Assembly: GCF_000373965.1 (NCBI RefSeq)
Contig: NZ_KB892863.1
Coordinates: 62,001 to 126,000 of the forward strand
Length of the DNA: 64,000 nucleotides
DNA from: Uliginosibacterium gangwonense DSM 18521
Lineage (GTDB): Bacteria > Pseudomonadota > Gammaproteobacteria > Burkholderiales > Rhodocyclaceae
Reading direction: 5' to 3'
Shown: positions 8,611 through 18,237 of the stretch, piece by piece
Numbering within the stretch: the first letter of the stretch is position 1
How the letters are laid out: each line of letters opens with the position of its first letter
Notes under the pieces: model-generated
What the model was told of the DNA's origin: nothing
The model's input: the letters and a program-made list of their open reading frames with translations, nothing else
Database searches by the model: none
Translations under genes and position numbers: made by a program

Positions 8611-9783
8611 TTAGCTTTGGGCCGCGTGTCTGGGAATGTGATCAATGGCCACCACTTCGCCGAAAGGGCCTGCCAGTTTGCGCCCAGGCAGACTTTCTGG
8701 CAGGGTATGCTCCAGAGGTAGCAAGGGGAACACCAGTTCGGCAAAGCGGTAGGCTTCTTCCAAGTGAGGGTAGCCCGAGAGCACAAAGGCCTCCGCGCCC
8801 GCGTCTTGATATTCACGCAGTTTGGCTGCGACTTGCTGTGGGTTGCCGACAATGGCGGTGCCTGCCCCACCCCGTACAAGGCCGACTCCTGCCCACAAGT
8901 GCGGGCTGATTTCGAGTTCTGCACGGGTGCGCCCACTGCCTTTACGATGCAGGGCTGCCATGCGGCGTTGCCCTTCGGAATCCATTTTGGCAAAAGTGGC
9001 TTGTGCCGAGGCTATCGTTTTGTCATCGAGCCGACTGATCAGGTTATCGGCGGCTGCCCAGGCTTCTTCCTCGGTTTCGCGCACAATAACGTGCAGACGG
9101 ACCCCAAATTTTACGCTACGGCCATGTTTGGCTGCGCGAGCGCGCACGTCGTTGAACTTCTTGCGGACTTCTTCCGGCGGCTCGCCCCATGACAAATATG
9201 TTTCTACCTCTTCAGCGGCGAGTTCATGTGCTGCTTCTGATGAACCTCCAAACCAGACGGGGGGATGAGGTTTTTGTACCGGGGGGTAGAGCAGCTTGGC
9301 GCCTTTTACATAGAGATGCTTGCCCTCGAAGTCAAAGCTTTCTCCGCTGTGGCTGCGCTCTAGAATTTCTCGCCAGATGCGGATGAATTCGGTGGAGGCT
9401 TCATAGCGTTGTGCATGAGTGGTCTTGACGCCATCACCTTCAAGTTCCGCTGCATCTCCACCTGTAACTAGGTTGATCAGCAAGCGTCCATTGGAGAGGC
9501 GGTCGAATGTTGCCGCCATGCGGGCGGCAAGTGCAGGCTGATGCAGCCCGGGGCGAACAGCCACGAGAAAACGCAGGTTTTTTGTTGCCCCAATCAGGCT
9601 GGACGTTACCACCCAAGGGTCTTCGCAGGAACGCCCGGTGGGTGTCAGCACGCCATAATAGCCGAGCCGATCAGCGGCTTGTGCCACTTGACGCAGATAA
9701 TCGTAACTGATTTCACGGGCGCCTTCTGAAGTGCCAAGATAGCGGCTGTCACCGTGTGTGGGTAGGAACCATAAAATTTTCAT
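8611..9783 (-). CDS. ssuD: FMNH2-dependent alkanesulfonate monooxygenase SsuD
   Basis: A 390-residue bacterial-luciferase-like TIM-barrel flavoprotein. It oxidises alkanesulfonates with O2 and FMNH2 from SsuE, releasing sulfite and an aldehyde (EC 1.14.14.5). The N terminus [17 protein letters not shown], the [11 protein letters not shown] loop and [21 protein letters not shown] are characteristic. Length matches the family (about 380-390). Its place between ssuA and ssuC is the standard order. Confidence 0.95.
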   Translation of the reverse strand: MKILWFLPTHGDSRYLGTSEGAREISYDYLRQVAQAADRLGYYGVLTPTGRSCEDPWVVTSSLIGATKNLRFLVAVRPGLHQPALAARMAATFDRLSNGRLLINLVTGGDAAELEGDGVKTTHAQRYEASTEFIRIWREILERSHSGESFDFEGKHLYVKGAKLLYPPVQKPHPPVWFGGSSEAAHELAAEEVETYLSWGEPPEEVRKKFNDVRARAAKHGRSVKFGVRLHVIVRETEEEAWAAADNLISRLDDKTIASAQATFAKMDSEGQRRMAALHRKGSGRTRAELEISPHLWAGVGLVRGGAGTAIVGNPQQVAAKLREYQDAGAEAFVLSGYPHLEEAYRFAELVFPLLPLEHTLPESLPGRKLAGPFGEVVAIDHIPRHAAQS

Positions 9784-9813
9784 GTCATATCTCTCTGTTA
9801 TGCTGAAACAATT

Positions 9814-10767
9814 CTAGTTTTTGGATTGGCTGTTATTGCGCCAGATCACATCTGCAACCTTGATAGGTTTGGGAATCAGTTTGGCCTGGAAAAATGTGTC
9901 TGCCACCGCTTGTTGCTCGGCAATCACTTTGGGCGTGAGCGGCAGAACAGGTGAGCCGGGGCGTCGTGCCACAAAGCGTTCAACCACCGCAGGTTCCAAT
10001 CCCAACAGGCGTGTGATGAGTTGGCTGGTCTCGTGAGGGCGCTGGGATGAGATGGACGTCTTGTTGATTTCTTCCAGCAAAGCCTTGACGGTATCCGGGG
10101 ATTCACGAGTCAGGCCTGCGCTGGCGAGGTAGAAGGAATTGTTGGGACTCAGCCCTTTGCTGGTGGTTAAAACCCGTGCTTTGTTTGATTGCTCAATTGC
10201 CGCGTAGTAGGGGTCCCATATAGACCAGGCATCCACATTGCCGCCTTCAAAGGCTGCGCGGGCTTCTGCTGGTTGCAGGTAGACCGGGGTGATATCTGCG
10301 AGGGTCAGCCCCGCCTTTTTCAGTGCCTGCACAGTCAGGAAGTGAGCACTGCTGCCTTTGGTGAAGGCAATGCGTTTGCCTTTGAGATCAGCGAGTGCGC
10401 GAATTGGGGAGTCTTTTGGGACGACGATCGCAGAACCTTCTGGCGCGGGTGATTCGTATGCGATGTAAATGAGATCTTTGCCTGCAGCCTGCGCGAAAAC
10501 AGGTGGCGAATCGCCCGTAGAACCCACATCAATGCTGCCGACTGCAAGTGCTTCAAGCAACGGGGGGCCAGCTGGGAATTCGACCCAGGTAATCTTGGTG
10601 CCCTTGAGGCGCTGTTCCAGATGGGTGCTTTCTTTCAGCACAACAAGCGCCAGCGAGCCTTTTTGATAGCCAATCCGCAATTGCTCCGGGGTGGCGTGGG
10701 CAAGGGATGGCACCGTCAGGGCGAGTCCTATCAGGCCACCAAGGAGGTGACGACGTAAATGCTGCAT
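9814..10767 (-). CDS. ssuA: Periplasmic aliphatic-sulfonate-binding protein SsuA
   Basis: A 317-residue periplasmic substrate-binding protein of the NitT/TauT type, with a Sec signal peptide MQHLRRHLLGGLIGLALTV followed by a cleavage site near SLAHA. The mature part begins TPEQLRIGYQKGSL. The ATG at 10767 is chosen because AAAGGA lies 6 bases upstream; the TTG five codons earlier overlaps that site. It begins 11 bases after ssuE. It delivers sulfonates to SsuBC. Confidence 0.93.
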   Translation of the reverse strand: MQHLRRHLLGGLIGLALTVPSLAHATPEQLRIGYQKGSLALVVLKESTHLEQRLKGTKITWVEFPAGPPLLEALAVGSIDVGSTGDSPPVFAQAAGKDLIYIAYESPAPEGSAIVVPKDSPIRALADLKGKRIAFTKGSSAHFLTVQALKKAGLTLADITPVYLQPAEARAAFEGGNVDAWSIWDPYYAAIEQSNKARVLTTSKGLSPNNSFYLASAGLTRESPDTVKALLEEINKTSISSQRPHETSQLITRLLGLEPAVVERFVARRPGSPVLPLTPKVIAEQQAVADTFFQAKLIPKPIKVADVIWRNNSQSKN

Positions 10768-10778
10768 GGATTTTCCTT

Positions 10779-11375
10779 TCAAATGCCCAGTGGTACGGCG
10801 GAAAGCGGTAGGTTCTGCTGTGTGCGTCGATGTAGTGCATCAAGATCCTGGCTATGGAGCCGGTCACGCAGCAATTCCAGCGTGTCATCCAGACGCGTTA
10901 GAATATGCGAGTCAAATGTCGTTGTGCCGTCTGCCGCAACCTGAATCTGGGAATCCAATACACTGACGGGTGGGATGACTTCGCGGACGCCGAGCGCAGC
11001 CAGTACCGGCCTGATCGTGAAGTCTAGTGCGAGTACATGTAGAGGGCTGCCTGCCGAAGAAAGCGGCAAAACCAGTTTTCCTTCAAATGCTTTCTGTGGG
11101 AGCAGATCAAGAAAGGTTTTGAGCAAGCCACTGTATGCTGCTTTATAGATAGGGCTGGCGATCACGATCGCACGTGCCTGCAAAACCTGGCTGACTGCTT
11201 TTGCAATGTTTGGTTCGGCTGCCTGGGCCTGCAGGAGCGCTGTGGCGGGAAGATCACGAACGGCGATCCATTCCGTTTCTTCGCCAGATGAGGCCAAGCG
11301 TTGCTGAACCTCCTTGAGTAGCAGTGAGCTACGCGATGTGGCGGATGGGCTGCCAGAGATAAATGCAATGCTCAT
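10779..11375 (-). CDS. ssuE: NAD(P)H-dependent FMN reductase SsuE
   Basis: A 198-residue flavodoxin-like reductase that supplies FMNH2 to SsuD. MSIAFISGSPSATSRSSLLL is the FMN phosphate-binding loop, and IVIASPIYKAAYSGLLKTFLDLLP the second flavin-contact loop, typical of SsuE. The ATG at 11375 was chosen over one ten codons earlier because it opens directly into the flavodoxin strand and has AAGAGAG upstream. It is the first catalytic gene of the operon. Confidence 0.92.
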   Translation of the reverse strand: MSIAFISGSPSATSRSSLLLKEVQQRLASSGEETEWIAVRDLPATALLQAQAAEPNIAKAVSQVLQARAIVIASPIYKAAYSGLLKTFLDLLPQKAFEGKLVLPLSSAGSPLHVLALDFTIRPVLAALGVREVIPPVSVLDSQIQVAADGTTTFDSHILTRLDDTLELLRDRLHSQDLDALHRRTQQNLPLSAVPLGI

Positions 11376-11468
11376 GGTATGTTCTCTCTTGTTGCGGTGT
11401 CTCACCTACTTTAGTCGGGGTGTGCCCTTTGCAGGAAAGAAGAAATTTTCACTTGCATATTGTTTTTG

Positions 11469-11684
11469 TTAGAGCGTGGCGATGGATACTTCGGTGGACT
11501 TCACCAGGGCGACGACTTCGCTACCAATTTTGAGCCCCAGCTCATCGACGGAGCGGGTGGTGATGACAGAAGTCACGATGCCTGAAGGGGTTTCCACATC
11601 CACTTCGCTGACAACATCGCCTCTTACAATTTCTTTGACCTTGCCCCTGAATTGGTTGCGGACGTTGATTGCTTGAATGCTCAT
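11469..11684 (-). CDS. ssuF: Molbindin-like single TOBE-domain protein (SsuF type)
   Basis: A 71-residue Mop/TOBE domain protein starting MSIQAINVRNQFRGKVKEI, with the family pattern GDVVSEVDVETPSGIVTSVIT and EVVALVKSTEVSIA. Such proteins bind molybdate or related oxyanions as small oligomers in the cytoplasm. Pseudomonas putida has a homologous gene, ssuF, needed with the ssu genes, there at the 3' end of ssuEADCBF. Here it heads the cluster, 93 bases before ssuE. AAGGAG lies 7 bases before the ATG. Its exact role in sulfonate use is unknown. Confidence 0.85.
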   Translation of the reverse strand: MSIQAINVRNQFRGKVKEIVRGDVVSEVDVETPSGIVTSVITTRSVDELGLKIGSEVVALVKSTEVSIATL

Positions 11685-11888
11685 GATGTTTCTCCTTAAT
11701 TTTGGATAGGAATGACCACGAGAAGATTGCATGGCAGGGGGCTCCGCTCCGTGCGCTGCAATCAATCTCTGGGGGATTCGGAGAAATGTATGGCTTGGAT
11801 GATCTGAACAGAACGAAGCAATATTCAGATGCTTATCAGGAAAACAGAGGAAGGGCTGAAAACAGACTAGATGCAGAGGTCATCTTGG

Positions 11889-11918
11889 TGTGTGGCACCG
11901 GGGCAAAGGTGCCACACA
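11889..11918. terminator. Hairpin with adjacent direct repeat after tyrB
   Basis: TGTGTGGCACC (11889-11899) and GGTGCCACACA (11908-11918) form a perfect 11-bp stem with an 8-base loop. A partial extra copy of the arm (GCGCCACACAACA) follows at 11923-11935, so alternative pairings are possible. It lies 37 bases beyond the tyrB stop and about 205 bases upstream of ssuF on the same strand. No U-tract follows. Confidence 0.45.
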
Positions 11919-11954
11919 ACAGGCGCCACACAACAAATGAAGGGGAGAAGATGC

Positions 11955-13151
11955 TTAGGACAGAACTTTGGCGAATGCTTCGGCCACGCGTTCAACGTTG
12001 CTGTTGTTCAGCCCGGCAACGCAGATACGCCCACTGCGAACCAAATAGATCCCGAATTCTTCGCGCAGTCGATCAACCTGCTCAGAGGAGAGCCCTGTGT
12101 AACTGAACATGCCACGCTGAGCAGTGAGGTAGCTAAAGTCACGTTCAGGCAAGGGTTTCTTGAGCGTCGCCACGAGCGTTTGGCGCATGTCCAGGATGCG
12201 CGTGCGCATGGCTTCGACTTCGGCTAACCAGCTCGCTTTGAGTACGGCGTCACTGAGAACGATATTGACGAGTTCTGCACCCAGAGTCGGGGGGCTGGAG
12301 TAGTTTCGGCGTACCGTGGCCTTGAGTTGGCCCAAAACCCGTTCGGCGCTGGAGGCGTCATCACACACAACCGACAGTCCGCCAACCCGTTCGCCATACA
12401 GCGAAAAAATCTTTGAAAATGAATTCCCAACAAGGAAGGGAATTCCTGCGGCCGCCAGGGCACGAATGGCATATGCATCTTCTTCCATCCCGGCGCCAAA
12501 GCCTTGGTAGGCGATATCCAGGAAGGGGATCAGATTGCGCTCTTGCACCAGCTTGACGATCTGATCCCATTGCGCAGTGGTGAGGTCAGAACCCGTTGGG
12601 TTATGACAGCACGGATGCAGCAGGACGATGCTTTCCTTTGGCAAGCTGCCCAGGGTGGTGGTCATGCCAGCAAAGTCGACGGACAAAGTCTTGGGGTCGA
12701 AATATGGATAGGTATGGACTTTGAAACCTGCCCCTTCAAAGATTGCTACGTGGTTATCCCAGGTCGGGTTGCTCACCCACACCTCAGCATGCGGAAAGTA
12801 ACGTTTCAGGAAATCAGCGCCCACCTTCAGAGCACCAGAACCGCCCAGGGTTTGGATCGTAGCGATACGGCCAGCTTGAAGGGCTTCAGATGAAGTGCCG
12901 AAGAGCAATTGCTGGATTGCTTCACGATAGGGCTTCATGCCTTCCATCGGCAGATAGAGGCTTGGCGTTGTACGGCGGGAGGTGAGCCGGGCGTATGCTT
13001 CCTGCACAGTATCCAATTGGGGGATTACACCCTTGCCGTCATAATAGAGCCCGATGCTCAGGTTGACCTTGTCGGCACGTGGGTCTGTCTTGAATGTTTC
13101 CATCAGGGACAAGATGGGGTCGCCAGCGTAGGCGTCGATATGCTTGAACAT
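11955..13151 (-). CDS. tyrB: Class I aromatic-amino-acid aminotransferase (TyrB/AspC type)
   Basis: A 398-residue PLP enzyme of aminotransferase family I, close in layout to TyrB/AspC. Seen are [37 protein letters not shown] (the NPTG motif), and the PLP-lysine segment [17 protein letters not shown]. It transfers the amino group between aromatic amino acids or aspartate and 2-oxoglutarate. The nearby AroP-type permease favours an aromatic substrate, but TyrB and AspC cannot be separated safely by eye. It is followed by a hairpin. Confidence 0.85.
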   Translation of the reverse strand: MFKHIDAYAGDPILSLMETFKTDPRADKVNLSIGLYYDGKGVIPQLDTVQEAYARLTSRRTTPSLYLPMEGMKPYREAIQQLLFGTSSEALQAGRIATIQTLGGSGALKVGADFLKRYFPHAEVWVSNPTWDNHVAIFEGAGFKVHTYPYFDPKTLSVDFAGMTTTLGSLPKESIVLLHPCCHNPTGSDLTTAQWDQIVKLVQERNLIPFLDIAYQGFGAGMEEDAYAIRALAAAGIPFLVGNSFSKIFSLYGERVGGLSVVCDDASSAERVLGQLKATVRRNYSSPPTLGAELVNIVLSDAVLKASWLAEVEAMRTRILDMRQTLVATLKKPLPERDFSYLTAQRGMFSYTGLSSEQVDRLREEFGIYLVRSGRICVAGLNNSNVERVAEAFAKVLS

Positions 13152-13199
13152 GTTATAGCATCCAAAGAGATTCAGTGGGGTGTGACGTAGGTTGCGCGC

Positions 13200-13814
13200 T
13201 TAGGCAAGATAGCGGTTGGGGCGGTGATTCAGGGCAATAATAAAATTGAGAATGACTGCGCCGCAAATAGAAGCCAGCAGCAGCGGGACGCTGACCAGCA
13301 TCAGGGATGACAGCACGATCACGACATCGACCGCCATCATCACTTTTCCAGCCCTGATGTTGTAGCGATCCTGCAAATAGAGCGCCAGGATATTGACGCC
13401 GCCCAGGCTCGCCTTATGGCGGAATAGGACGATAAAGCCGAGCCCCATGACTGCATTTGCAAATATTGCCGCGTACAGAGGGTTTAGATGCGAAATATTG
13501 ATGAAATGCGGGTGCAGTTCGGTAAACAGCGAAACAAGGGCGACAGCCGAAAATGTTTTGATGACGAAGGCGCGGCCCATCCGGCGAAATGCCAGATAGT
13601 AAAATGGCATGTTGAGGAAAAAGAAGGCGACGCCGAATTTGATGCCTGTTGCGTAATGCAATAAGAAGGCAAGTCCAGCCATCCCTCCTGTGAGTGCCCC
13701 GGCCTGCTTGAGCAGACTGGCTCCAAAAGAGACTACGAGCGTCCCTAGCAACAGGGCCAAAATATCTTCAACAGGTGTATGGGGTACGGGGGCAGGGAGG
13801 GTTGCGCTTGTCAT
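13200..13814 (-). CDS. YitT-family inner-membrane protein
   Basis: A 204-residue integral membrane protein with five to six hydrophobic segments. ALTGGMAGLAFLLHYATGI and SLGGVNILALYLQDRYNIRAGKVMM are typical of the YitT (DUF161) family. It lacks the soluble C-terminal DUF2179 domain found in longer homologues. Function unknown; possible transporter. It lies between tyrB (48 bases) and the Lrp regulator (40 bases) on the same strand. Confidence 0.78.
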   Translation of the reverse strand: MTSATLPAPVPHTPVEDILALLLGTLVVSFGASLLKQAGALTGGMAGLAFLLHYATGIKFGVAFFFLNMPFYYLAFRRMGRAFVIKTFSAVALVSLFTELHPHFINISHLNPLYAAIFANAVMGLGFIVLFRHKASLGGVNILALYLQDRYNIRAGKVMMAVDVVIVLSSLMLVSVPLLLASICGAVILNFIIALNHRPNRYLA

Positions 13815-13854
13815 GGAGTTGAATGCTTATTCGAATCTGTTTTGCCTGGGGGTT

Positions 13855-14340
13855 TTATTGTTGTGCTGCATTGTGAGGTGTAATCACTACACCTGCTTCT
13901 TTGAGGCGCTCCAGCACGACAGAGGTCCGTAGGTGGCTGACGCAGTTACGCAGCGAAGCCAGTTCTTGAATCAGGCGGCTCAGGTCAGCCAGATCAGCAA
14001 CGGCTACCTTGATGAGATAGTCATAATCGCCAGTCAGCTTGAGCACGTCAAGAATCGAGTTCTTTTGCTGGACGAACTGATGGAAAACTTCGACCGCATC
14101 CGGGGAATGGTTCACCATCCGCACTTCTACTACGCCCATGACCGGGGTGCCGTCAGCTTCCGGAGCAAGTTGGGCATGGTAGCCAAGAATCAGTCCGGCT
14201 TGCTCCAAGGCGATGCGCCGTCGTGAGCATTGCGAGGCGGAAAGGCCGATGAGATCGGCAAGCTCCTGGTTGGTGAGACGCCCATTCAGACGTAAAAAAT
14301 CCAGCAGCTTTCGGTCGTTGTCGTCGATCTGGTATGACAT
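13855..14340 (-). CDS. Lrp/AsnC-family transcriptional regulator
   Basis: A 161-residue regulator with an N-terminal HTH (DRKLLDFLRLNGRLTNQELADLIGLSASQCSRRRIALEQAGLI) and a C-terminal RAM ligand-binding domain (VEVRMVNHSPDAVEVFHQFVQ...DYDYLIKVAVADLADLSRLI). Such proteins sense amino acids. Its place between aroP and tyrB suggests control by aromatic amino acids; this is inference from context. A GTG two codons upstream is an alternative start. No strong ribosome binding site is seen for either. Confidence 0.85.
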   Translation of the reverse strand: MSYQIDDNDRKLLDFLRLNGRLTNQELADLIGLSASQCSRRRIALEQAGLILGYHAQLAPEADGTPVMGVVEVRMVNHSPDAVEVFHQFVQQKNSILDVLKLTGDYDYLIKVAVADLADLSRLIQELASLRNCVSHLRTSVVLERLKEAGVVITPHNAAQQ

Positions 14341-14445
14341 GCTCACAATGCTCTCAAATTTTAGAGGGATGTCCGGAAATTGATCCAGTCAGCCAATCGT
14401 GAGCCACGGCTTTGCGCTGATGGCGCACGTTTGGTTGAATCAAGA

Positions 14446-15828
14446 TCAGGCGTTTTCCAGGCCTGGCTTGGCTTGGGCAGGAAGCTTTTGGCGGAAGAAG
14501 TACAACACGCCAAGAATTACCAGCCATGCTGGGATCAGGGATACCGAGATGCGCATATCTGGCGTCATCCACATCACAATCAGAATACCTGCCATGAACA
14601 ACAAACAAATGGCATTGGTGATGGGGTAGCCCCAACTGCGATAACGTGGGGTGAGCGATTGCTTGTGCATGGCGTTGCGGAACATGATATGGGTAACGGT
14701 GATCATTGCCCAGTTGATGATCAGTGCGGAGACGACCAGTGCCATCAGCAGGCCAAAAGCCTTGCCGGGCATCAGGTAGTTGATCAGCACGCAAAACGCC
14801 GTTGCCAGGGCAGAGGCGCCAAGCGCCACAACGGGTACACCGCGTTGATTTACGCTGGCCAGCGCACGCGGGGCATTGCCTTGGACCGCCAACCCCAGCA
14901 GCATGCGGCTGTTGCAGTAAACGCAGCTGTTATAGACAGACAATGCTGCGGTCAGAACCACGATGTTCAGGATCGTGGCAACAAAATTCGCATCCAGCGC
15001 ATGGAAGATCATCACAAAGGGGCTACCGCCTTCCTGAACCTTGTCCCACGGGTACAGGGACAGCAACACAGCCAGCGCGCCCACATAAAAGATCAGGATA
15101 CGGTAGATCACCTGATTGGTCGCTTTGGGGATGCTTTTTGCGGGGTCGTCTGCCTCGGCAGCGGTGATCCCGACGAGTTCCAGGCCGCCAAACGAGAAGG
15201 TGATGATTACCAGCGCCATGATCAGGCCGCTCAGCCCATGCGGAAAGAAGCCGCCAATCTGCCATAGGTTCGTAACACTGGCTTGCGGGCCACCATGACC
15301 ACTCAAGAGCAGGAAAGCGCCAAAAGCGATCATACAGATGATAGCGGCAACCTTGATGATGGAGAACCAGAATTCCATCTCACCGAAGAGTTTCACATGC
15401 AGCAGGTTGATGGTATTGATGACCACAAAGAAGAACAGGGCGGAAATCCAGGTGGGGATGCCTGGCCACCAGTACTGCACGTAGATGCCTACAGCCGTGA
15501 GTTCGGCCATGCTGACCAGTACATACAGTACCCAGTAGTTCCAGCCTGAAATGAAACCGGCAAAGCTGCCCCAGTACTTGTTGGCAAAGTGGCTAAAGGA
15601 GCCTGCTACGGGCTCTTCGACAACCATTTCGCCTAATTGGCGCATGATGAAGAAAGCAATCAGCCCGGCGATTGCATAGCCTAACAGTACGGCAGGCCCG
15701 GCCAGTTTGATCGTTTGGGCAATCCCCAGGAAGAGCCCGGTTCCGATGGCGCCACCCAGCGCAATCAGTTGGATGTGGCGATTCTTTAACCCTCGATGCA
15801 GAGTATGTTGTTTATCTTGTTCAGGCAT
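14446..15828 (-). CDS. aroP: Aromatic amino acid permease, AroP type (APC family)
   Basis: A 460-residue amino-acid/polyamine/organocation transporter with 12 membrane segments. I recognise long stretches shared with E. coli AroP: GLKNRHIQLIALGGAIGTG, EEPVAGSFSHFA, SFGGLELVGITAAEADDP, SVYNSCVYCNSRML and AFGLLMALVVSALIINWAMI. It imports Phe, Tyr and Trp by proton symport at the inner membrane. The ATG at 15828 is chosen by homology to the AroP N terminus. Neighbours Lrp and TyrB support an aromatic amino acid function. Confidence 0.9.
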   Translation of the reverse strand: MPEQDKQHTLHRGLKNRHIQLIALGGAIGTGLFLGIAQTIKLAGPAVLLGYAIAGLIAFFIMRQLGEMVVEEPVAGSFSHFANKYWGSFAGFISGWNYWVLYVLVSMAELTAVGIYVQYWWPGIPTWISALFFFVVINTINLLHVKLFGEMEFWFSIIKVAAIICMIAFGAFLLLSGHGGPQASVTNLWQIGGFFPHGLSGLIMALVIITFSFGGLELVGITAAEADDPAKSIPKATNQVIYRILIFYVGALAVLLSLYPWDKVQEGGSPFVMIFHALDANFVATILNIVVLTAALSVYNSCVYCNSRMLLGLAVQGNAPRALASVNQRGVPVVALGASALATAFCVLINYLMPGKAFGLLMALVVSALIINWAMITVTHIMFRNAMHKQSLTPRYRSWGYPITNAICLLFMAGILIVMWMTPDMRISVSLIPAWLVILGVLYFFRQKLPAQAKPGLENA

Positions 15829-16361
15829 AACCGTTCGATTCTTAAAATAAATTGCTATGTATGGCTTTGCTTCGCACGCCACTGGAGCAAAGCGCCTTGC
15901 TCAAAAACATTCAGCAAAAACGAGGCCAGTTTTTCCAAATCAGAAAAGTGTCAAATAAACCAATTGTTTAGCTTGACCTTGGCCTTATCGCAACCTGTCC
16001 ATAGATATCACAGCATGTGAATCAATTTGGTGCGTTATGCAATATTTGTGTGCATGAATTGTTTTGTTGCATGAATTAAGCGTTATAGTTATGTTTGTGC
16101 AAAGAATGTACGTTTAGGCATTCAAATCCAAACAAAGCTCTATCACAAGCTCACCTTGATTCCAGCACTGGTGGTGACTGGAATGTTCGGTTTATCCCTT
16201 GATTGAGGGCTTCTATAATCACCAGCCGCCAGTTTAACCCGACTCGTGACCTCCCGCTCTGCGTTTGCATCAATAAGCTTTGGTTTTGGGCATGGTTACG
16301 CATGTTTTGCGCAAGAACAGTGGGTCTTGGCAAGCGTAATGCGCATAGTTGCTTCTCTTCT
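15829..16361. other. 533-base intergenic region upstream of aroP with regulatory-looking repeats
   Basis: I see no credible gene. At 15950-15977 there is an imperfect palindrome with ends GTCAA and TTGAC and centre AATT, whose minus-strand side supplies a TTGACA hexamer (a possible aroP -35). At 16051-16060 and 16068-16077 the decamer TGCATGAATT is directly repeated with a 17-base period. Short frames on both strands here have no ribosome binding site. TyrR boxes of the E. coli consensus are not evident. Confidence 0.4.
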
Positions 16362-17273
16362 CTATTCTTTGGCCTTGATTGAATAGTGTTTGTCCAGCCA
16401 CTGTTCCATGTGGCTGACGAAGCTGCGCACCTTGGCGGACAGATGTTTGCGGCTTGGGTAGACCGCAGAAATCGCCAGGGGGGGGATCGGCCAATGCGTC
16501 ATGATCTCCTGCAAGCGGCCATCTTCAACCAAAGGACGCAGGATGAAATCCGGCGCACGGGTAATGCCCATGCCCGCGGCGGCCATTTCTGCAAGTACTG
16601 TGCCGTTGTTGGCATGGATGGCGCCGTTGACGTGGATCTTTTGTGCAGGCTCGTCTCCATGCGCAAAGACCCATATATGCGGGTCGCCCGTGTAGGCGTA
16701 GGTTAGGCAGTCATGCTGAGCAAAGTCTTCCGGTGTTTGGGGTGCGCCGCGTCGGGCCAGGTATTCCGGGCTGGCGCAGATCATTGTGCGGGCGGAGCCA
16801 ATACGGCGCGCAACCAGGTTCTGGCTGCCTAGGGCGCCAATCCGGATGGCCAGATCAATCCCCTCTTCAATCAGATCGATTGCCCGGTCAGCCAGTACAA
16901 CATCGAACTTCATCCCAGGGTAGGCTCTTGCATACTCACCTAAGGCGGGGGCCAAATGGGTTGCGCCAAAGCTGACCGGGGCTGTCAGGCGTAGTGTGCC
17001 GCGTGGATTGGCGGTATGGGTGCCCACCATTTCCTCGGTTTCTGCTAGATCGGCCAAGATCTGAAGGCAGCGTTCGTAATAAGCGCGACCATTCTCCGTC
17101 AGGCTGATGCGGCGTGTGGTGCGGTTGAGCAGGCGCGCATCCAGCATGGCTTCCAGCTGTGCGACTTGGCGTGACACGGCCGAAGTCGAAAGGTCCATCC
17201 GGTCTGCTGCACCCGCAAAGCTGCCGATTTCCACGACTTTGCAAAAAACCTGCATTGCATCGAAACGATCCAT
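16362..17273 (-). CDS. LysR-family transcriptional regulator
   Basis: A 303-residue LysR regulator. The N-terminal winged HTH is MDRFDAMQVFCKVVEIGSFAGAADRMDLSTSAVSRQVAQLE, and the remainder is the two-lobed effector domain (RGTLRLTAPVSFG...YPGMKFDVVLADRAIDLIEEGIDLAIRIG). The sequence type resembles the large DhcR/AaeR-like group. It is divergent from the extradiol dioxygenase gene with 130 bases between starts, so that gene is the likely target. Effector unknown. Confidence 0.85.
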   Translation of the reverse strand: MDRFDAMQVFCKVVEIGSFAGAADRMDLSTSAVSRQVAQLEAMLDARLLNRTTRRISLTENGRAYYERCLQILADLAETEEMVGTHTANPRGTLRLTAPVSFGATHLAPALGEYARAYPGMKFDVVLADRAIDLIEEGIDLAIRIGALGSQNLVARRIGSARTMICASPEYLARRGAPQTPEDFAQHDCLTYAYTGDPHIWVFAHGDEPAQKIHVNGAIHANNGTVLAEMAAAGMGITRAPDFILRPLVEDGRLQEIMTHWPIPPLAISAVYPSRKHLSAKVRSFVSHMEQWLDKHYSIKAKE

Positions 17274-17403
17274 GAGAAGCCCTTTGTTGCGAATTTGGCA
17301 ATAAATAATTGTACATGCGCTGCTTTATCTCTGCAGTAGGGATGAGCACAATCACCTCATGGATTTCAAGCCGCCTAATTGATGCGGCACTGAGGAGCTT
17401 ATC

Positions 17404-18189
17404 GTGACGACCCGCATGCCTGTTTTGTTTATTTCCCATGGCTCACCGATGCATGCCATTGAACCCAGCACGGCAGCAACGGCTTGGGCGGAGTTTGCTG
17501 CAGGAATTCCAGTTCCGCGTGCCGTGTTGATGGTCTCCGCACACTGGGAAAGTGGGATTCCCCTGTTGGGCGGTAATCCTCAGCCGGAAACGATTCATGA
17601 CTTTGGCGGGTTCCCCGAAGAACTTTACCGTATCCACTACGCGGCCCCTGGCGCACCAGACGTTGCGCAGGAAGCCCTGCAGCTCTTGCGTGACGCAGGG
17701 TTTTCTGCGGGCATTGAGGGCTGTAGGGGCTTGGATCACGGCGCCTGGATTCCCATGCTCAAGATGTATCCGCGCGCCAATATTCCCGTGTTGCAACTTT
17801 CAGTGCAGCCCGCACTGGGGGCGCCGCATCATCTTGCACTCGGGCGCGCGCTGATGGCTTTGCGGGATACGGGCGTTTTCATCATTGGCTCCGGGCATAT
17901 GACACATAACCTGCGTGATTTCTTCGTGAATCCGGTTTCGTCCGGTGCTGTACCGTATGTGAAGGAATTCCGGGATTGGGTCGACCAACGCGTGCGCAGT
18001 GGCAACACAGAGGAATTGCTGCAATGGGAACATCTGGCGCCGCATGCTCGCCGTGCGCACCCTACGAGCGAGCATTTTTTACCACTGTTTGTGGCCTTGG
18101 GCGCGGCAGGGGAAGGCTACAAAGTGGAATCCAGTTTTGAATATTTTGATGGCGGCGTGTTGGCAATGGATGCCTACAAGTTTGTTTGA
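17404..18189 (+). CDS. ygiD: LigB/DODA-type extradiol ring-opening dioxygenase (YgiD-like)
   Basis: A 261-residue class III extradiol dioxygenase of the 4,5-DOPA dioxygenase type. Metal-site His residues are visible in VLFISHGSPMHA near the N terminus, CRGLDHGAWIPMLKMYP in the middle and GSGHMTHNL. The GTG at 17404 is the start: GAGGAG lies 6 bases upstream. E. coli YgiD cleaves L-DOPA at the 4,5 bond; the natural substrate is not settled for most homologues. Divergent from a LysR gene, which probably controls it; terminated by a clear hairpin. Confidence 0.83.
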   Translation: MTTRMPVLFISHGSPMHAIEPSTAATAWAEFAAGIPVPRAVLMVSAHWESGIPLLGGNPQPETIHDFGGFPEELYRIHYAAPGAPDVAQEALQLLRDAGFSAGIEGCRGLDHGAWIPMLKMYPRANIPVLQLSVQPALGAPHHLALGRALMALRDTGVFIIGSGHMTHNLRDFFVNPVSSGAVPYVKEFRDWVDQRVRSGNTEELLQWEHLAPHARRAHPTSEHFLPLFVALGAAGEGYKVESSFEYFDGGVLAMDAYKFV

Positions 18190-18199
18190 TTTGCGCTTG

Positions 18200-18237
18200 A
18201 AAGGCTACGGGATCATCTCCGTAGCCTTTCCTTTTTT
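18200..18237 (+). terminator. Intrinsic terminator after ygiD
   Basis: An 11-bp stem (AAAGGCTACGG with CCGTAGCCTTT), an 8-base loop and then CCTTTTTT. It ends at the mfd stop codon (18236) and may also stop the convergent mfd transcript. Confidence 0.88.

Noticed and set aside
14380-15267. Long plus-strand open frame (295 codons) opposite aroP
   Set aside because: It is the antisense shadow of a clear AroP permease, is full of His/Gln/Arg as such shadows are, and has no ribosome-binding site.
16151-16333. 60-codon minus-strand frame downstream of the LysR gene
   Set aside because: No ribosome-binding site, no motif, unremarkable composition.
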